A DNA stretch of 64,000 bases from Flavobacterium weaverense (GCF_003688495.1 NZ_REFH01000009.1:124001-188000), one strand, 5' to 3'. Shown: positions 35,043 to 46,496, numbered from the stretch's first letter. Notes: generated from the sequence alone by a model not told the origin. Program-made: numbers and translations.

Positions 35043-36740
35043 TTAACTTAATCGGATATCAGAAACCGATGCTCCTGTTGGAATCATTGGGAATACGTTA
35101 TTTTCTTTTTCTACCATTACCTCTAAGAAATAAGATTCTTTAGAAGCCATCATTTCTGCGACAGCGGCATCAAGATCTTCGCGTTTAGTGACTTTTTTAG
35201 CTTTGATGTAATACCCTTCAGCGATAGCAATAAAATTAGGATTTGTCATTTCTGTAGAAGCGTAACGCTTATCAAAAAACAGTTGTTGCCACTGACGAAC
35301 CATTCCTAAAAACTCGTTATTCAGCACTACAATTTTTACAGGAACTTTAGTTTGGAAAATTGTACCCAGTTCTTGAATTGTCATTTGGAAACCACCATCT
35401 CCTATTATAGCGACCACTTCACGATCAGGCATTCCCATTTTAGCGCCGATTGCTGCTGGTAAAGCAAATCCCATTGTCCCTAAACCACCTGAAGTTACAT
35501 TACTTTTTGTAGTATTAAATTTTGCGTAACGGCAAGCAAACATTTGATGTTGCCCTACATCTGAAACCATAATTGCATCACCTTTTGAGTGCTTATTAAT
35601 CATTTCAATAGTTTCTCCCATCGAAATACCTTTACCATTTGTAGGAGCTAACTCCTCGTTGATAACTTGATCTAATTCAATTTGATATTTCTCCTTAAAC
35701 TCATTGTGCCAAGATTCGTGCACATTATTTTCGATTAAGGGAAGTAATGCAGTTAATGATTCTTTTAAGTCAGCTAAAACTGCTACTGTAGTTTTTACAT
35801 TTTTATCAATTTCAGCAGGATCAATTTCTAGGTGAATTACTTTAGCTTGTTTCGCGTAAGTAGCTAAATTTCCAGTAACGCGATCATCAAAACGCATTCC
35901 TAATGCAATCAATACATCGCATTCATTTGTTAAAACATTTGGGCCGTAATTTCCATGCATTCCAACCATTCCAACATTAAGTGGATGGTCAGTAGGCAAA
36001 GCTGAAAGACCTAAAATAGTCCACGCAGCAGGAATTCCTGATTTTTCAACTAATGCTTTTAATTCCGCTTCGGCTTCACTAAGAATGATACCTTGACCAA
36101 AAATTATAAAAGGTTTTTTTGCAGAATTTATTATTGCCGCCGCTTCTTGAACTTTTTCAAGATTCAATACTGGCTTCGGATTATAGCTTCTTATGCTTGT
36201 ACATTTTTTATAGCTGAACTCGATTTCATCAAATTGAGCATTTTTAGTAATATCAATTAATACGGGACCTGGACGACCTGATTTTGCTATATAAAAAGCT
36301 TTCGCCATTATTTCTGGAATTTCAGATGCTTCCGTAATTTGATAATTCCATTTCGTAACAGGAGTTGAGATTCCTATGATATCCGTTTCTTGAAAAGCGT
36401 CAGAACCCAATAAATGTTTTCCTACTTGACCCGTAATACAAACCATTGGTGTGGAATCTATTTGAGCGTCAGCAATTCCAGTAACTAGATTAGTTGCTCC
36501 CGGTCCTGAAGTTGCAATTGCTACTCCTACTTTACCAGTTGCTCTTGCAAATCCTTGCGCAGCATGTGTTGCTCCTTGTTCATGACGTACTAAAACGTGG
36601 TGCAATTGACCTTGAAATTTATATAATTCATCGTAAACTGGCATAATCGCCCCACCGGGATAACCATAAACCAAATCTACCCCTTCTTCTAGCAAGCATC
36701 TTATTACAGCTTCAGCACCAGATATTTTATTATTTTTCAT
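35043..36740 (-). CDS. ilvB: Acetolactate synthase large (catalytic) subunit
   Basis: The 565-residue ThDP enzyme has the catalytic Glu region (HHVLVRHEQGATHAAQGFAR) and the ThDP motif GDGGFQMTIQELGT plus EFLGMVRQWQ. It condenses two pyruvates, or pyruvate and 2-oxobutyrate, to acetohydroxy acids. It follows ilvD by 50 bases and leads into ilvN. Confidence 0.97.
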   Translation of the reverse strand: MKNNKISGAEAVIRCLLEEGVDLVYGYPGGAIMPVYDELYKFQGQLHHVLVRHEQGATHAAQGFARATGKVGVAIATSGPGATNLVTGIADAQIDSTPMVCITGQVGKHLLGSDAFQETDIIGISTPVTKWNYQITEASEIPEIMAKAFYIAKSGRPGPVLIDITKNAQFDEIEFSYKKCTSIRSYNPKPVLNLEKVQEAAAIINSAKKPFIIFGQGIILSEAEAELKALVEKSGIPAAWTILGLSALPTDHPLNVGMVGMHGNYGPNVLTNECDVLIALGMRFDDRVTGNLATYAKQAKVIHLEIDPAEIDKNVKTTVAVLADLKESLTALLPLIENNVHESWHNEFKEKYQIELDQVINEELAPTNGKGISMGETIEMINKHSKGDAIMVSDVGQHQMFACRYAKFNTTKSNVTSGGLGTMGFALPAAIGAKMGMPDREVVAIIGDGGFQMTIQELGTIFQTKVPVKIVVLNNEFLGMVRQWQQLFFDKRYASTEMTNPNFIAIAEGYYIKAKKVTKREDLDAAVAEMMASKESYFLEVMVEKENNVFPMIPTGASVSDIRLS

Positions 36741-36790
36741 TTGATATTTGTATTTTCAAATCGTATTGAAATTTCTTTTTTTTCTTCTGC

Positions 36791-38464
36791 TTACTTATCT
36801 GTAACACATCCTGTTGAGGCACTTGAAACTGCTCTCGCGTATTTCAACAACACTCCTTTTGTTGCTTTTAATTCGGGTTGGACCCAAAGTGCTTTTCGAG
36901 CAGCAAATTCTTCATCAGAAATTTTAAGATTTATCGTGTTGTGTTTAGCATCAATAGTAATTACGTCTCCGTTCTTGACGAGTGCTATTCCACCACCATC
37001 AAAAGCTTCAGGAGTAATGTGCCCCACAACGAAACCATGTGTACCTCCAGAAAATCTACCGTCAGTAATTAAAGCAACTGAATTTCCGAGTCCAGCTCCC
37101 ATAATCGCAGAAGTTGGTTTTAACATTTCTGGCATTCCTGGACCACCTTTTGGACCACAATTTCGAATGACAACTACATTACCTGGATGAACTAAACCAC
37201 TTTGAATTCCAGGAATAACTTCAAATTCACTTTCGAAAACGATAGCCTCACCTTCAAAAAATTCTCCTTCATTACCACTAATCTTCGCTACAGAACCTTC
37301 CTCAGCTAAATTTCCGTACAAAATCTGAATGTTACCTGTCGGTTTTAAAGCTTTCTGAATTTCGTGAATCACATCTTGTCCATCACTTAAATCAGGAACA
37401 GATGCTAAATTTTCTGCAACTGTTTTTCCAGTAACCGTTAAACAGTCGCCATGAAGCAAACCTTCTTTTAGTAAATATTTCATTACCGCTGGAACGCCAC
37501 CTACTTGATGTAAATCTTCCATCATGTATTTACCACTTGGCTTTAAATCAGCCAAAACTGGTGTTTTATTACTTATATCTTGGAAATCTTTTAACGTAAT
37601 TTCGATATCTACAGAATGCGCCATTGCTATAATATGCATCACGGCATTTGTTGATCCACCTAAAACTGCTACCATCATAATCGCATTTTCAAAAGCCTTG
37701 CGAGTCATAATATCCATAGGTTTGATATCTTTTTCTAACAATAGTCGTATCGCTTGACCAGCATGAACGCACTCTTGTTTTTTCTCATCGCTTAAAGCAG
37801 GATTTGACGAACTATATGGCAAACTCATTCCTAATGCTTCAATTGCCGATGCCATTGTATTAGCGGTGTACATTCCACCGCAAGCTCCAGCACCTGGACA
37901 AGCATTTTGAACTACTCCTTTAAAATCTTCGTCAGTTATAGTATTATTGAATTTCTTTCCTAGAGCTTCAAAAGCAGAAACAATATTTAGAGATTCACCT
38001 TTCCATTTCCCAGAGTGAATTGTTCCTCCGTAAACCATTATAGCAGGACGATTTACTCTACCCATTGCGATTATTGCACCTGGCATATTTTTATCGCAAC
38101 CTGGAATTGCAATCATACTATCGTACCATTGTGCACCCATTACAGTTTCAATAGAATCAGCAATTACATCTCTTGAAACTAATGAGAAACGCATTCCTTC
38201 TGTTCCATTTGAAATCCCGTCACTGACTCCAATAGTATTAAAAATTAAACCAACTAAATCTGCATTCCAAACTCCCTTTTTAACATCTTTTGCAAGATCA
38301 TTTAAATGCATATTACAAGTATTCCCTTCATAACCCATGCTCACAATTCCCACTTGTGCTTTCTTCAAATCATCTTCAGTTAGACCTATTCCGTAGAGCA
38401 TTGCTTGAGCAGCAGGTTGTGTCACGTCTTGAGTTATTGTCTTACTATACTTGTTTAATTCCAT
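36791..38464 (-). CDS. ilvD: Dihydroxyacid dehydratase
   Basis: The 557-residue protein has the iron-sulfur cysteines and motifs of Ilv[24 protein letters not shown] and [18 protein letters not shown], and the C-terminal [13 protein letters not shown]. It converts dihydroxy acids to 2-oxo acids, the last shared step before transamination. It is the first structural gene of the ilvDBNC operon and is preceded by a leader peptide and terminator (38499-38625), a probable attenuator. Confidence 0.97.
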   Translation of the reverse strand: MELNKYSKTITQDVTQPAAQAMLYGIGLTEDDLKKAQVGIVSMGYEGNTCNMHLNDLAKDVKKGVWNADLVGLIFNTIGVSDGISNGTEGMRFSLVSRDVIADSIETVMGAQWYDSMIAIPGCDKNMPGAIIAMGRVNRPAIMVYGGTIHSGKWKGESLNIVSAFEALGKKFNNTITDEDFKGVVQNACPGAGACGGMYTANTMASAIEALGMSLPYSSSNPALSDEKKQECVHAGQAIRLLLEKDIKPMDIMTRKAFENAIMMVAVLGGSTNAVMHIIAMAHSVDIEITLKDFQDISNKTPVLADLKPSGKYMMEDLHQVGGVPAVMKYLLKEGLLHGDCLTVTGKTVAENLASVPDLSDGQDVIHEIQKALKPTGNIQILYGNLAEEGSVAKISGNEGEFFEGEAIVFESEFEVIPGIQSGLVHPGNVVVIRNCGPKGGPGMPEMLKPTSAIMGAGLGNSVALITDGRFSGGTHGFVVGHITPEAFDGGGIALVKNGDVITIDAKHNTINLKISDEEFAARKALWVQPELKATKGVLLKYARAVSSASTGCVTDK

Positions 38465-38498
38465 TGTGTTGTTATTTGTCTAATTTTTAATTTATTCC

Positions 38499-38530
38499 AA
38501 AAAAAAACCTCCCAATTTACGGGAGGTTTT
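38499..38530 (-). terminator. Attenuator terminator upstream of ilvD
   Basis: On the minus strand AACCTCCC pairs with GGGAGGTT across a seven-base loop, followed by nine T. It lies between the leader peptide and ilvD, 34 bases before the ilvD start, so read-through is required for operon expression. Confidence 0.9.
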
Positions 38531-38550
38531 AAATATATTTTAATTTATAT

Positions 38551-38625
38551 CTATACCATTTCCCCTGCGCTTGTGTTTACCACAACGACATTAATAATTA
38601 GAGAAATAATAATTGAATTTTGCAT
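38551..38625 (-). CDS. ilv leader peptide
   Basis: A 24-residue ORF on the minus strand begins MQNSIIISLIINVVVV and then NTSAGEMV. Eleven of the residues are Ile, Val or Leu: three Ile in a row, then two Ile, then four Val in a row. It lies between a candidate promoter and a terminator directly upstream of ilvD, as expected of a branched-chain amino acid attenuator in which ribosome stalling at Ile or Val codons prevents the terminator from forming. The Val codons overlap a small hairpin (TTGTG with CACAA) that stalling would open. Confidence 0.85.
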   Translation of the reverse strand: MQNSIIISLIINVVVVNTSAGEMV

Positions 38626-38646
38626 CTTAATCTTTTATTTACTCTG

Positions 38647-38654
38647 CGAAAGTA
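38647..38654 (-). promoter_or_regulatory. Candidate -7 box of the ilv leader transcript
   Basis: On the minus strand TACTTTCG matches the TAnnTTyG form of the Bacteroidota -7 element, 21 bases before the leader ATG. A TTTTG sequence lies about 24 bases further upstream, slightly beyond the usual spacing. Confidence 0.5.
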
Positions 38655-38737
38655 GGACTACTTAAGTAATAAAAAAAACAAAATCTCAATTTTTAAGAAA
38701 ATCTTAATTATTAATATACTTTTTTAACAATTTAATA

Positions 38738-39853
38738 TTAAACAATCGTTGATTGTCCGATATATACATTATCGCTTTTAAAATACAAGTCGTCTTTACT
38801 CAAAATGTAATTTGAAATAAAATCTCCTACCTCATTTGTTCCAAATTTTGAATAAGGATTTAAGTCAGCCGTCACCACATTTAATTCGATTGCTTTATGA
38901 ACAGCTTCGTAAACTTTTTCAGATTCAAGATGAAGACCAAAATGTTCTAATAGCATTGCTGCTGATAATACAGAAGCGATTGGATTTGCGATATTTTTTC
39001 TTTTAGCTTCTGTAAAAGAACCATGAATTGGTTCAAAAAGAACACTTGAATTTCCTAATGATGCAGATGGCAATAAACCAATAGCGCCAGTTATAACACT
39101 AGCTTCATCAGATAATATATCACCAAATAAATTTTCAGTTAGTATAACGTCAAATTGTTTAGGATTAATTATTATTTGCATCGCGGCATTGTCAACTAAA
39201 AGGAATTCTAGCGCTACATCAGGATAATTTTTTGCAACTTCAGTCGCTGTTCTTCTCCATAATCGAGAAGTTTCAAGAATGCTGGCTTTATCGACAAGAG
39301 TAACTTTGTTTTTTCTTTTTTGCGCAGCTTTGAAAGCCAAATGAGAGATTCTGATAATTTCTTCTTCCGTGTATTCACACAAGTCCGAAGCTACAGTTCC
39401 CTGATCATTTATCTTTTTCTCACAAAAATAAGAACCTCCAGAAATTTCTCTGAAAATTATAAAATCCGTGTCTTCAATAATTTTTCTTTTTAAAGGAGAT
39501 AAATCAAGAAGGTCTTTATAAGGTTTAATCGGTCGAATATTTGCGTACAAACCTAGTGCTTGGCGCAATTTTAGTAAACCTTGAATAGGATTTAATTTAT
39601 TATTTATATCATTGTCATGCTCTGCATCGCCTACAGTTCCAAAAAGTACTGCATCAGTATTTAAGCATAAATTTAGTGTTTGTTCTGGTAGCGGATTCCC
39701 CGTTTTTTCGACAGCAATTGCCCCAATAAAAGCATCCTCAAATACAAACTCATGGTCATAAACAATAGCAATAGCATTTAATGCTTTTTTTGCTTGTAAA
39801 ATAACTTCTGGACCTATCCCGTCTCCTGAAAGAACTGCTATTTTTAAATTCAT
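38738..39853 (-). CDS. leuB: 3-isopropylmalate dehydrogenase
   Basis: The 371-residue product has the family layout: LSGDGIGPEVI at the start, then REISGGSYFCEKK, TLVDKASILETS, DNAAMQIIINPKQFD and LFGDILSDEASVITG, followed by the conserved FEPIHGS segment. It oxidises 3-isopropylmalate to the leucine precursor using NAD and a divalent metal. It follows leuA by 53 bases on the same strand, with its own region before the ilv leader. Confidence 0.95.
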   Translation of the reverse strand: MNLKIAVLSGDGIGPEVILQAKKALNAIAIVYDHEFVFEDAFIGAIAVEKTGNPLPEQTLNLCLNTDAVLFGTVGDAEHDNDINNKLNPIQGLLKLRQALGLYANIRPIKPYKDLLDLSPLKRKIIEDTDFIIFREISGGSYFCEKKINDQGTVASDLCEYTEEEIIRISHLAFKAAQKRKNKVTLVDKASILETSRLWRRTATEVAKNYPDVALEFLLVDNAAMQIIINPKQFDVILTENLFGDILSDEASVITGAIGLLPSASLGNSSVLFEPIHGSFTEAKRKNIANPIASVLSAAMLLEHFGLHLESEKVYEAVHKAIELNVVTADLNPYSKFGTNEVGDFISNYILSKDDLYFKSDNVYIGQSTIV

Positions 39854-39906
39854 AAGATTGCTTATTTTTATATTCGAATGCTACTTTTTAAATCTTGAAA
39901 ACTGTA

Positions 39907-41088
<1,182 letters not shown>

Positions 41089-41237
41089 TTATTTAATGTA
41101 ATTTCACATCTTAATAACAAAGTTATATCTGAAGGCTTTGATTATAAAACTCATTTTAACCTAATATACTATTTATAAAGCATACATAACACACTTAATG
41201 TATTGATTTTAAATATATTACACTTCTTTAATTTACA

Positions 41238-42782
41238 ATGGCTAACCATCAAAAAGATTTTTTATTTGTTTTAATAAAATCCCTTTCTAAGTCTGAGAAA
41301 AGGCAATTCAAGATTTTTGCGAGTAGATTAGAAACAAGTTCTAACACTAAATTTATCGAGCTTTTTAATATTCTCGATAAATCGGAAGGCTACGATGAAA
41401 AGCTGATTTTAAAAAGTGGAGTTATAAAAAAAGTACAATTATCGAATCTCAAGTCGTACTTATACAAACAAATTCTAGTAAGCATAAGACTGAATATTCC
41501 TAGTCAAAACATGAGGTATCAACTTCGTGAACAAATAGATTTTGCAACAATCCTATATAACAAAGGTTTGTACAAACAAAGTCTGAAAATTCTAGATAAA
41601 ACTAAAATTCTTGCATTGGAAAATGATGAGAAATTGATGGCTTATGAAATCGTAGAATTCGAAAAGTTAATCGAATCACAGTATATCACGCGAAGTATCC
41701 AAGGCCGTGCAGATGAATTAGTAGTACAAGCTAAAGAATTGAATTACCAAAATACGATTTCAAGTAAACTGTCTAATCTATCGCTGCAGCTTTACGGGAT
41801 AATGTTAAAAACGGGTTACGTAAAAACAGACGAGGAATATAAATATATTGATAGTTACTTTAACAAACATATCTCAAAGTTAGACGAAAATAAATTTGGT
41901 TTCAGAGAGAAATATTGGTTTTACAACGCTAATCTTTGGCGCAGTTTCTTAGTACAAGATTTTTTAAGTAGTTATAAATATGCTTATAAATGGGTCACTC
42001 TATTTTATGATCATCCAAGTATGATTTCGCTAAACCCAGTTTTCTTTCTCAAAGGAAATCACTATTTATTGGAGTCCTTATTTATGCTTAAATATAAATC
42101 TAAATTTAAAGAGTATTTGCTAAAATTAGAAGAAACTATAAACGATGTCAAATTTCCAGTAAATGACAACATTGCATCTTTATCATTCTTATACCTATAT
42201 AATAATAAATTAAATTATCATATTCTAGAAGGAACGTTTTCAGAGAGTGAATACCTGATTCCAGAAATTCTACATAAGTTAAATTTACATAGTGAGCATT
42301 TAGATGAGCATCACGAAATGTTATTCTTTTACAAGATTGCTAGTATTTACTTTGGAAATGAAAAGTATATCGATTGTATTTTTTATTTAGAAAAGATAAT
42401 TAGCAATAAGAATTTATCGATGCGTGAGGATTTAATGTGCTTTGCAAGACTTTTGAGTTTAATTGCGCACTACGAGCTAGGCAATGACTATTATTTAGAA
42501 AATCAGTTGAAAAATACCTACAAATTTCTTCTAAAAATGAATGACTTACACGAAGTTCAAAAGGAAATAATGCGTTTTATGAAAAATCTAAATTCTATTT
42601 ATCCAAGCGATATAAAAAAGGAGTTTATAAAAATGAGATTGCGTTTTATAGAGCTGGAAAAAAACACGTATGAGAAAAGAGCCTTCTTATATCTAGACAT
42701 TATCTCATGGCTGGAAAGCAAAATTGAGAATAAAAAAATAAGTACTATTATAAAAGAGAAAGCAAAATTAAGTAATAGATAA
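41238..42782 (+). CDS. Unknown helix-rich protein conserved in Bacteroidota
   Basis: The 514-residue protein has no signal peptide or membrane span. It starts MANHQKDFLFVLIKSLSKSE and is built of amphipathic helices through its whole length, in a pattern like TPR or other helical repeats, with no catalytic motif. It is read divergently from leuA, sharing a 149-base promoter region. A strong hairpin ends the gene. I do not recognise a function. Confidence 0.75.
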   Translation: MANHQKDFLFVLIKSLSKSEKRQFKIFASRLETSSNTKFIELFNILDKSEGYDEKLILKSGVIKKVQLSNLKSYLYKQILVSIRLNIPSQNMRYQLREQIDFATILYNKGLYKQSLKILDKTKILALENDEKLMAYEIVEFEKLIESQYITRSIQGRADELVVQAKELNYQNTISSKLSNLSLQLYGIMLKTGYVKTDEEYKYIDSYFNKHISKLDENKFGFREKYWFYNANLWRSFLVQDFLSSYKYAYKWVTLFYDHPSMISLNPVFFLKGNHYLLESLFMLKYKSKFKEYLLKLEETINDVKFPVNDNIASLSFLYLYNNKLNYHILEGTFSESEYLIPEILHKLNLHSEHLDEHHEMLFFYKIASIYFGNEKYIDCIFYLEKIISNKNLSMREDLMCFARLLSLIAHYELGNDYYLENQLKNTYKFLLKMNDLHEVQKEIMRFMKNLNSIYPSDIKKEFIKMRLRFIELEKNTYEKRAFLYLDIISWLESKIENKKISTIIKEKAKLSNR

Positions 42783-42784
42783 AG

Positions 42785-42814
42785 AAAAAAGAGGAACATT
42801 GTTCCCCTTTTTTT
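42785..42814 (+). terminator. Terminator between convergent genes
   Basis: An AAAGAGGAAC and GTTCCCCTTT hairpin with one mismatch is followed by seven T on the plus strand; A residues on the other side allow some function on the minus strand too. Confidence 0.75.
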
Positions 42815-42818
42815 GTCA

Positions 42819-43040
42819 TTATAATTCTTTCCTACCTCTGATAATATCATCAAACGCAGCACACTTAACATGTTCCTGTTCTCCATCAATTGTCATAGGA
42901 AGAAAAACGAATTCCACTTCAGATAAATCTTCTTTTAAATAAAACTGCATGTCTTCTAATTTATAAAACCATTCTGTATCAAATTGAACTTTATTAATAG
43001 TTGCATCTTTAATCAGCAACTTTTCTTTGAGAGGTTTCAT
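42819..43040 (-). CDS. Small hypothetical protein
   Basis: From the Met at 43040 (MKPLKEKLLIKDATINKVQF) the product is 73 residues, acidic, without signal peptide. The longer frame from 43082 adds a stretch that looks non-coding. No family recognised. Confidence 0.55.
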   Translation of the reverse strand: MKPLKEKLLIKDATINKVQFDTEWFYKLEDMQFYLKEDLSEVEFVFLPMTIDGEQEHVKCAAFDDIIRGRKEL

Positions 43041-43212
43041 AATTTTTAAATTAAGTTTCAAAATTAAAGTATCGTTAAACATTTGCCAAATTATTATACT
43101 ATTTTTATCATCAAATCAAAAAAATTTGTTTTGGTTTTTCAAAAAAATAAAAATTGAATAGGAACTTTTTTAACGATCAATAAGTATACTAATAACCTTA
43201 AAAATTAAAATT

Positions 43213-43329
43213 ATGAACGGATTTTTTAAAACAATTATTGCAGGATACGGTGCCAAAAAATTAGGTGGCGGATGCTTCGGAACAATTATATTCTTTATAA
43301 TTATTTACTGGATATTAGGTTATTTTTAG
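43213..43329 (+). CDS. 38-residue small membrane protein
   Basis: A short ORF encodes a basic glycine-rich start (MNGFFKTIIAGYGAKKLGGG), then CFGTIIFFIIIYWILGYF, one membrane segment. I recall near-identical small proteins in other flavobacteria, which supports it being a gene. It sits alone between the small hypothetical gene and the E1 gene, with an AT-rich leader. Function unknown. Confidence 0.6.
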   Translation: MNGFFKTIIAGYGAKKLGGGCFGTIIFFIIIYWILGYF

Positions 43330-43365
43330 AATGTAAATTCTAAACTTCCCGATTTACAATATTAA

Positions 43366-45342
43366 TTAATACTCTAAAAGCTCTTTAAGATCATTTTCGA
43401 ATCTGCCTTTTGGCAAATACTGATCTTCAAGGGCTTTTGTAAATGGTATTGGGCTGTCTAAACTTGCCACGCGCTTTACTGGAGCATCTAAGTACTTAAA
43501 GCAATTTTCCATAATCATCGCTGATATATCGCTAGCCAATCCTCCAAACATGCTGTCCTCTTGATATATGATTACTCTTCCAGTCTTTTTAACTGATGCA
43601 AAAATAGCGTCGCTATCTAAAGGTTGTAACGTTCTTAGATCTAATAAATCAGCAGATATCTGCGGATTTTTTGTCAAAGTATCTAATGCCCAATGTACGG
43701 CTGCACCAAAAGAAATAATAGTCACGTCATTCCCTTTCTTTAACAAAGCTGCTTTTCCTAGTGGAATAGTGTAATAGTCCTTTGGAACTTCTTGGTAAAC
43801 GCTTCGATATAGTTGTTTGTGTTCAAAAAACATCACAGGATTCGGATCGTTAATTGAAGTATTCAATAATCCTTTGGCATCATAAGGAAAAGCTGGATAA
43901 ACTACTTTTAAACCTGGCGTTTTAGTAAACCATGCTTCGTTTGTTTGCGAATGAAAAGGTCCGGCTTGAGTTCCTCCACCGCACGGCATTCTAACTACAA
44001 CATCTGCGTTTTCTAACCATCGGTAATGCGATTTAGCTAATAAATTTACTATTGGATTAAAACCTGTTGATACAAAATCAGCAAATTGCATTTCTACAAT
44101 TGCTTTGTAACCGTTAATAGATAATCCCATTCCTGCAGAGACTATTGCACTTTCACAAATAGGTGTATTTCGAACCCTATCTTTTCCAAATTGGGCCATA
44201 AAACCATCTGTGATTTTGAAGGCACCACCATAATCAGCGATGTCTTGTCCCATTATAACAGAGTTAGGATGGCGTTCCATCGATTCTCTTAAACTATTAG
44301 AAATAGCATCTATAAAACGTATATTTTCTTTTTCTTCTGAATGTATAAAATCCTCATGCTGATACGGTTTGTAAACATCATTCAATTCATCACTATAAGT
44401 AGCTTCAATCTCTGGTTCTGCATTGGCAATAGCTAAACCTTCATCAATTTCTTTCTTAATTTCATTTCTTAAAGCCAAATCAAACTCTTCAGAAAGTACA
44501 CCATTATCTTTTAAAAACTTTCTATAATTATCTACTGGATCTTTAATAGCCCACATGTCCATTAATTCTTGTGGAACATATTTCGTACCACTGGCTTCTT
44601 CATGTCCGCGCATTCTAAAAGTTTTAAACTCTAGTAAAACAGGACGTGGTCTTTCAATCATCGAAGCCTTTAGCTCTGACAAAAGATTAAAAACTTCTAA
44701 TATATTATTACCGTCGATAATATGACTTTCCATTCCGTAACCAATTCCTTTATCAGCAAGATTTTCACAACGGTATTGTTCATTTGTGGGAGTAGATAAT
44801 CCATAACCATTATTTTCAATAACAAACATAACTGGCAATTCCCAAACCGAAGCAATGTTTAATGCTTCATGAAAATCACCTTCACTTGTCGCTCCTTCAC
44901 CTGTAAAAACAGCAGTTATTTTGCCGTTTTTCTTTAGTTTATTAGCTAATGCAATTCCGTCAGCAACTCCTAATTGAGGTCCTAAATGCGAAATCATTCC
45001 AATGATTTTATATTGCTGCGTACCAAAGTGAAAACTACGATCCCGACCTTTTGTAAAACCATTCGCTTTTCCTTGCCATTGCGAAAAAAGACGGTATAAA
45101 GGAATATTTCGACCAGTAAATACACCTAAATTTCGATGCATTGGAAGAATGTACTCATCAGTATCTAAAACAGCTGTAATTCCAACAGATATCGCTTCCT
45201 GACCTATTCCTGAAAACCATTTGGAAACCTTTCCTTGTCGTATTAGAATTAACATTTTTTCCTCTATCAGCCTAGGCTTCAGTATTCTTTTGTATAAATC
45301 TAATAATTGGTTATCAGTAAGATTTTTTCTGTCAAAGATCAT
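43366..45342 (-). CDS. Fused E1 alpha/beta of a 2-oxoacid dehydrogenase (branched-chain type)
   Basis: From the Met at 45342 (MIFDRKNLTDNQ) the product is 658 residues. The N-terminal half is an E1 alpha subunit with the ThDP segment TGEGATSEGDFHEALNIASV and RMRGHEEASGTKYVP; the C-terminal half (from about residue 335) is the E1 beta subunit with QDIADYGGAFKITDG, MPCGGGTQAGPFHSQ and PDSP-like end. The fusion is standard in Flavobacteriia, and the enzyme decarboxylates branched-chain 2-oxo acids for lipoyl E2. Its place near the ilv/leu cluster is notable but 2.3 kb apart. Confidence 0.92.
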   Translation of the reverse strand: MIFDRKNLTDNQLLDLYKRILKPRLIEEKMLILIRQGKVSKWFSGIGQEAISVGITAVLDTDEYILPMHRNLGVFTGRNIPLYRLFSQWQGKANGFTKGRDRSFHFGTQQYKIIGMISHLGPQLGVADGIALANKLKKNGKITAVFTGEGATSEGDFHEALNIASVWELPVMFVIENNGYGLSTPTNEQYRCENLADKGIGYGMESHIIDGNNILEVFNLLSELKASMIERPRPVLLEFKTFRMRGHEEASGTKYVPQELMDMWAIKDPVDNYRKFLKDNGVLSEEFDLALRNEIKKEIDEGLAIANAEPEIEATYSDELNDVYKPYQHEDFIHSEEKENIRFIDAISNSLRESMERHPNSVIMGQDIADYGGAFKITDGFMAQFGKDRVRNTPICESAIVSAGMGLSINGYKAIVEMQFADFVSTGFNPIVNLLAKSHYRWLENADVVVRMPCGGGTQAGPFHSQTNEAWFTKTPGLKVVYPAFPYDAKGLLNTSINDPNPVMFFEHKQLYRSVYQEVPKDYYTIPLGKAALLKKGNDVTIISFGAAVHWALDTLTKNPQISADLLDLRTLQPLDSDAIFASVKKTGRVIIYQEDSMFGGLASDISAMIMENCFKYLDAPVKRVASLDSPIPFTKALEDQYLPKGRFENDLKELLEY

Positions 45343-45436
45343 TTTTTCGATATTTTGGTGTAGTTCAAAGATAAAAAAATATAACAGTTTCACTATAAAT
45401 TGTTATATTTTTTTATTTTAATAATTGTTTTAAAAA

Positions 45437-45465
45437 TTTGGAATTAAAATTATTCTTTATCTTTG
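45437..45465 (+). promoter_or_regulatory. Promoter of the 2OG oxygenase gene
   Basis: TTTG at 45437-45440 and TATCTTTG at 45458-45465 are separated by 17 bases, matching the Bacteroidota -33/-7 consensus. This supports translation starting at 45510, not at the earlier in-frame start 45438. Confidence 0.65.
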
Positions 45466-45509
45466 TGTTTACAAGATTTATCTCTTGTAATTTATTAAAT
45501 AAAATAGAT

Positions 45510-46460
45510 ATGCAAAACATTCCTAGTGTTGACTTGCGTGATTTCCTTTCGGATGACCCGAAACGTAAACAAAAATTTGTAAATGAAATCGGAAGTGCTT
45601 TTGAAGTCATTGGCTTTGTAGCACTCAAAGGGCATTTTTTAAACGACCAACTGGTCGATGAATTGTATGGTGAAATTAGAAATTTTTTCGCTTTACCATT
45701 AGAAACAAAACACAGTTATGAAATTCCAGGAATTGGCGGACAAAGAGGTTATGTTTCTTTCGGAACAGAACATGCTAAAGGCCGCAAAGAAGGAGATTTA
45801 AAAGAATTTTGGCATTTTGGACAATACGTCTCAAAAGATTCAAAATACGCAGCTGAATATCCAGAAAATGTAGAAGTGAAGGAATTGCCTCGTTTCAATA
45901 TAGTTGGTAAAGACGCTTACCAAATGCTAGAAAAAACAGGTGTTTATGTACTGAGAGCTTTGGCTTTGCATTTAGGATTAGATGAATTCTATTTTGACAA
46001 ATTTGCTAAAGATGGAAATTCGATACTAAGACCTATTCACTATCCGCCTATTACATCTGAACCTGCAAATGCAATTCGTGCAGCCGCGCATGGAGATATT
46101 AATTTGATTACCCTATTAATGGGTGCACAAGGAAAAGGTTTACAAGTACAAACGCATGAAGGCGAATGGATTGACGCAATTGCTGAACCAGATGAATTGG
46201 TTATAAATGTTGGTGATATGTTATCGCGTCACACTAATAACAAATTAAAATCTACAATTCACCAAGTGGTAAATCCACCTAGAGAATTATGGGGAACTTC
46301 ACGTTATTCTATCCCGTTTTTTATGCATCCTGTTAGCGATATGAAATTAGATTGTTTGGAAAACTGCATCGATGCAGAAAACCCAAAGAAATTTGAAGAT
46401 ATAATTGCAGGCGATTATTTATATGAACGTTTAGTAGATTTAGGGTTAATTAAAAAGTAA
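45510..46460 (+). CDS. 2-oxoglutarate/Fe(II)-dependent oxygenase, isopenicillin N synthase-like
   Basis: The 316-residue product starts MQNIPSVDLRDFLSDDP. The Fe site is visible: AAHGDINLITLLMG gives His-x-Asp and the second His lies in STIHQVVNPP; the Arg of RYSIPFF binds 2-oxoglutarate. The family includes flavonol synthase and IPNS; the substrate here is unknown. It is divergent from the E1 gene and followed by an inverted repeat. Confidence 0.9.
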   Translation: MQNIPSVDLRDFLSDDPKRKQKFVNEIGSAFEVIGFVALKGHFLNDQLVDELYGEIRNFFALPLETKHSYEIPGIGGQRGYVSFGTEHAKGRKEGDLKEFWHFGQYVSKDSKYAAEYPENVEVKELPRFNIVGKDAYQMLEKTGVYVLRALALHLGLDEFYFDKFAKDGNSILRPIHYPPITSEPANAIRAAAHGDINLITLLMGAQGKGLQVQTHEGEWIDAIAEPDELVINVGDMLSRHTNNKLKSTIHQVVNPPRELWGTSRYSIPFFMHPVSDMKLDCLENCIDAENPKKFEDIIAGDYLYERLVDLGLIKK

Positions 46461-46496
46461 AACCTTAAATCGCCGGGAAGAGCAATAATTATACAT

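Noticed and set aside
41089-41237. Possible leader peptide before leuA
   Set aside because: I searched the minus strand of this gap for a Leu-rich short ORF with a following terminator and found none.
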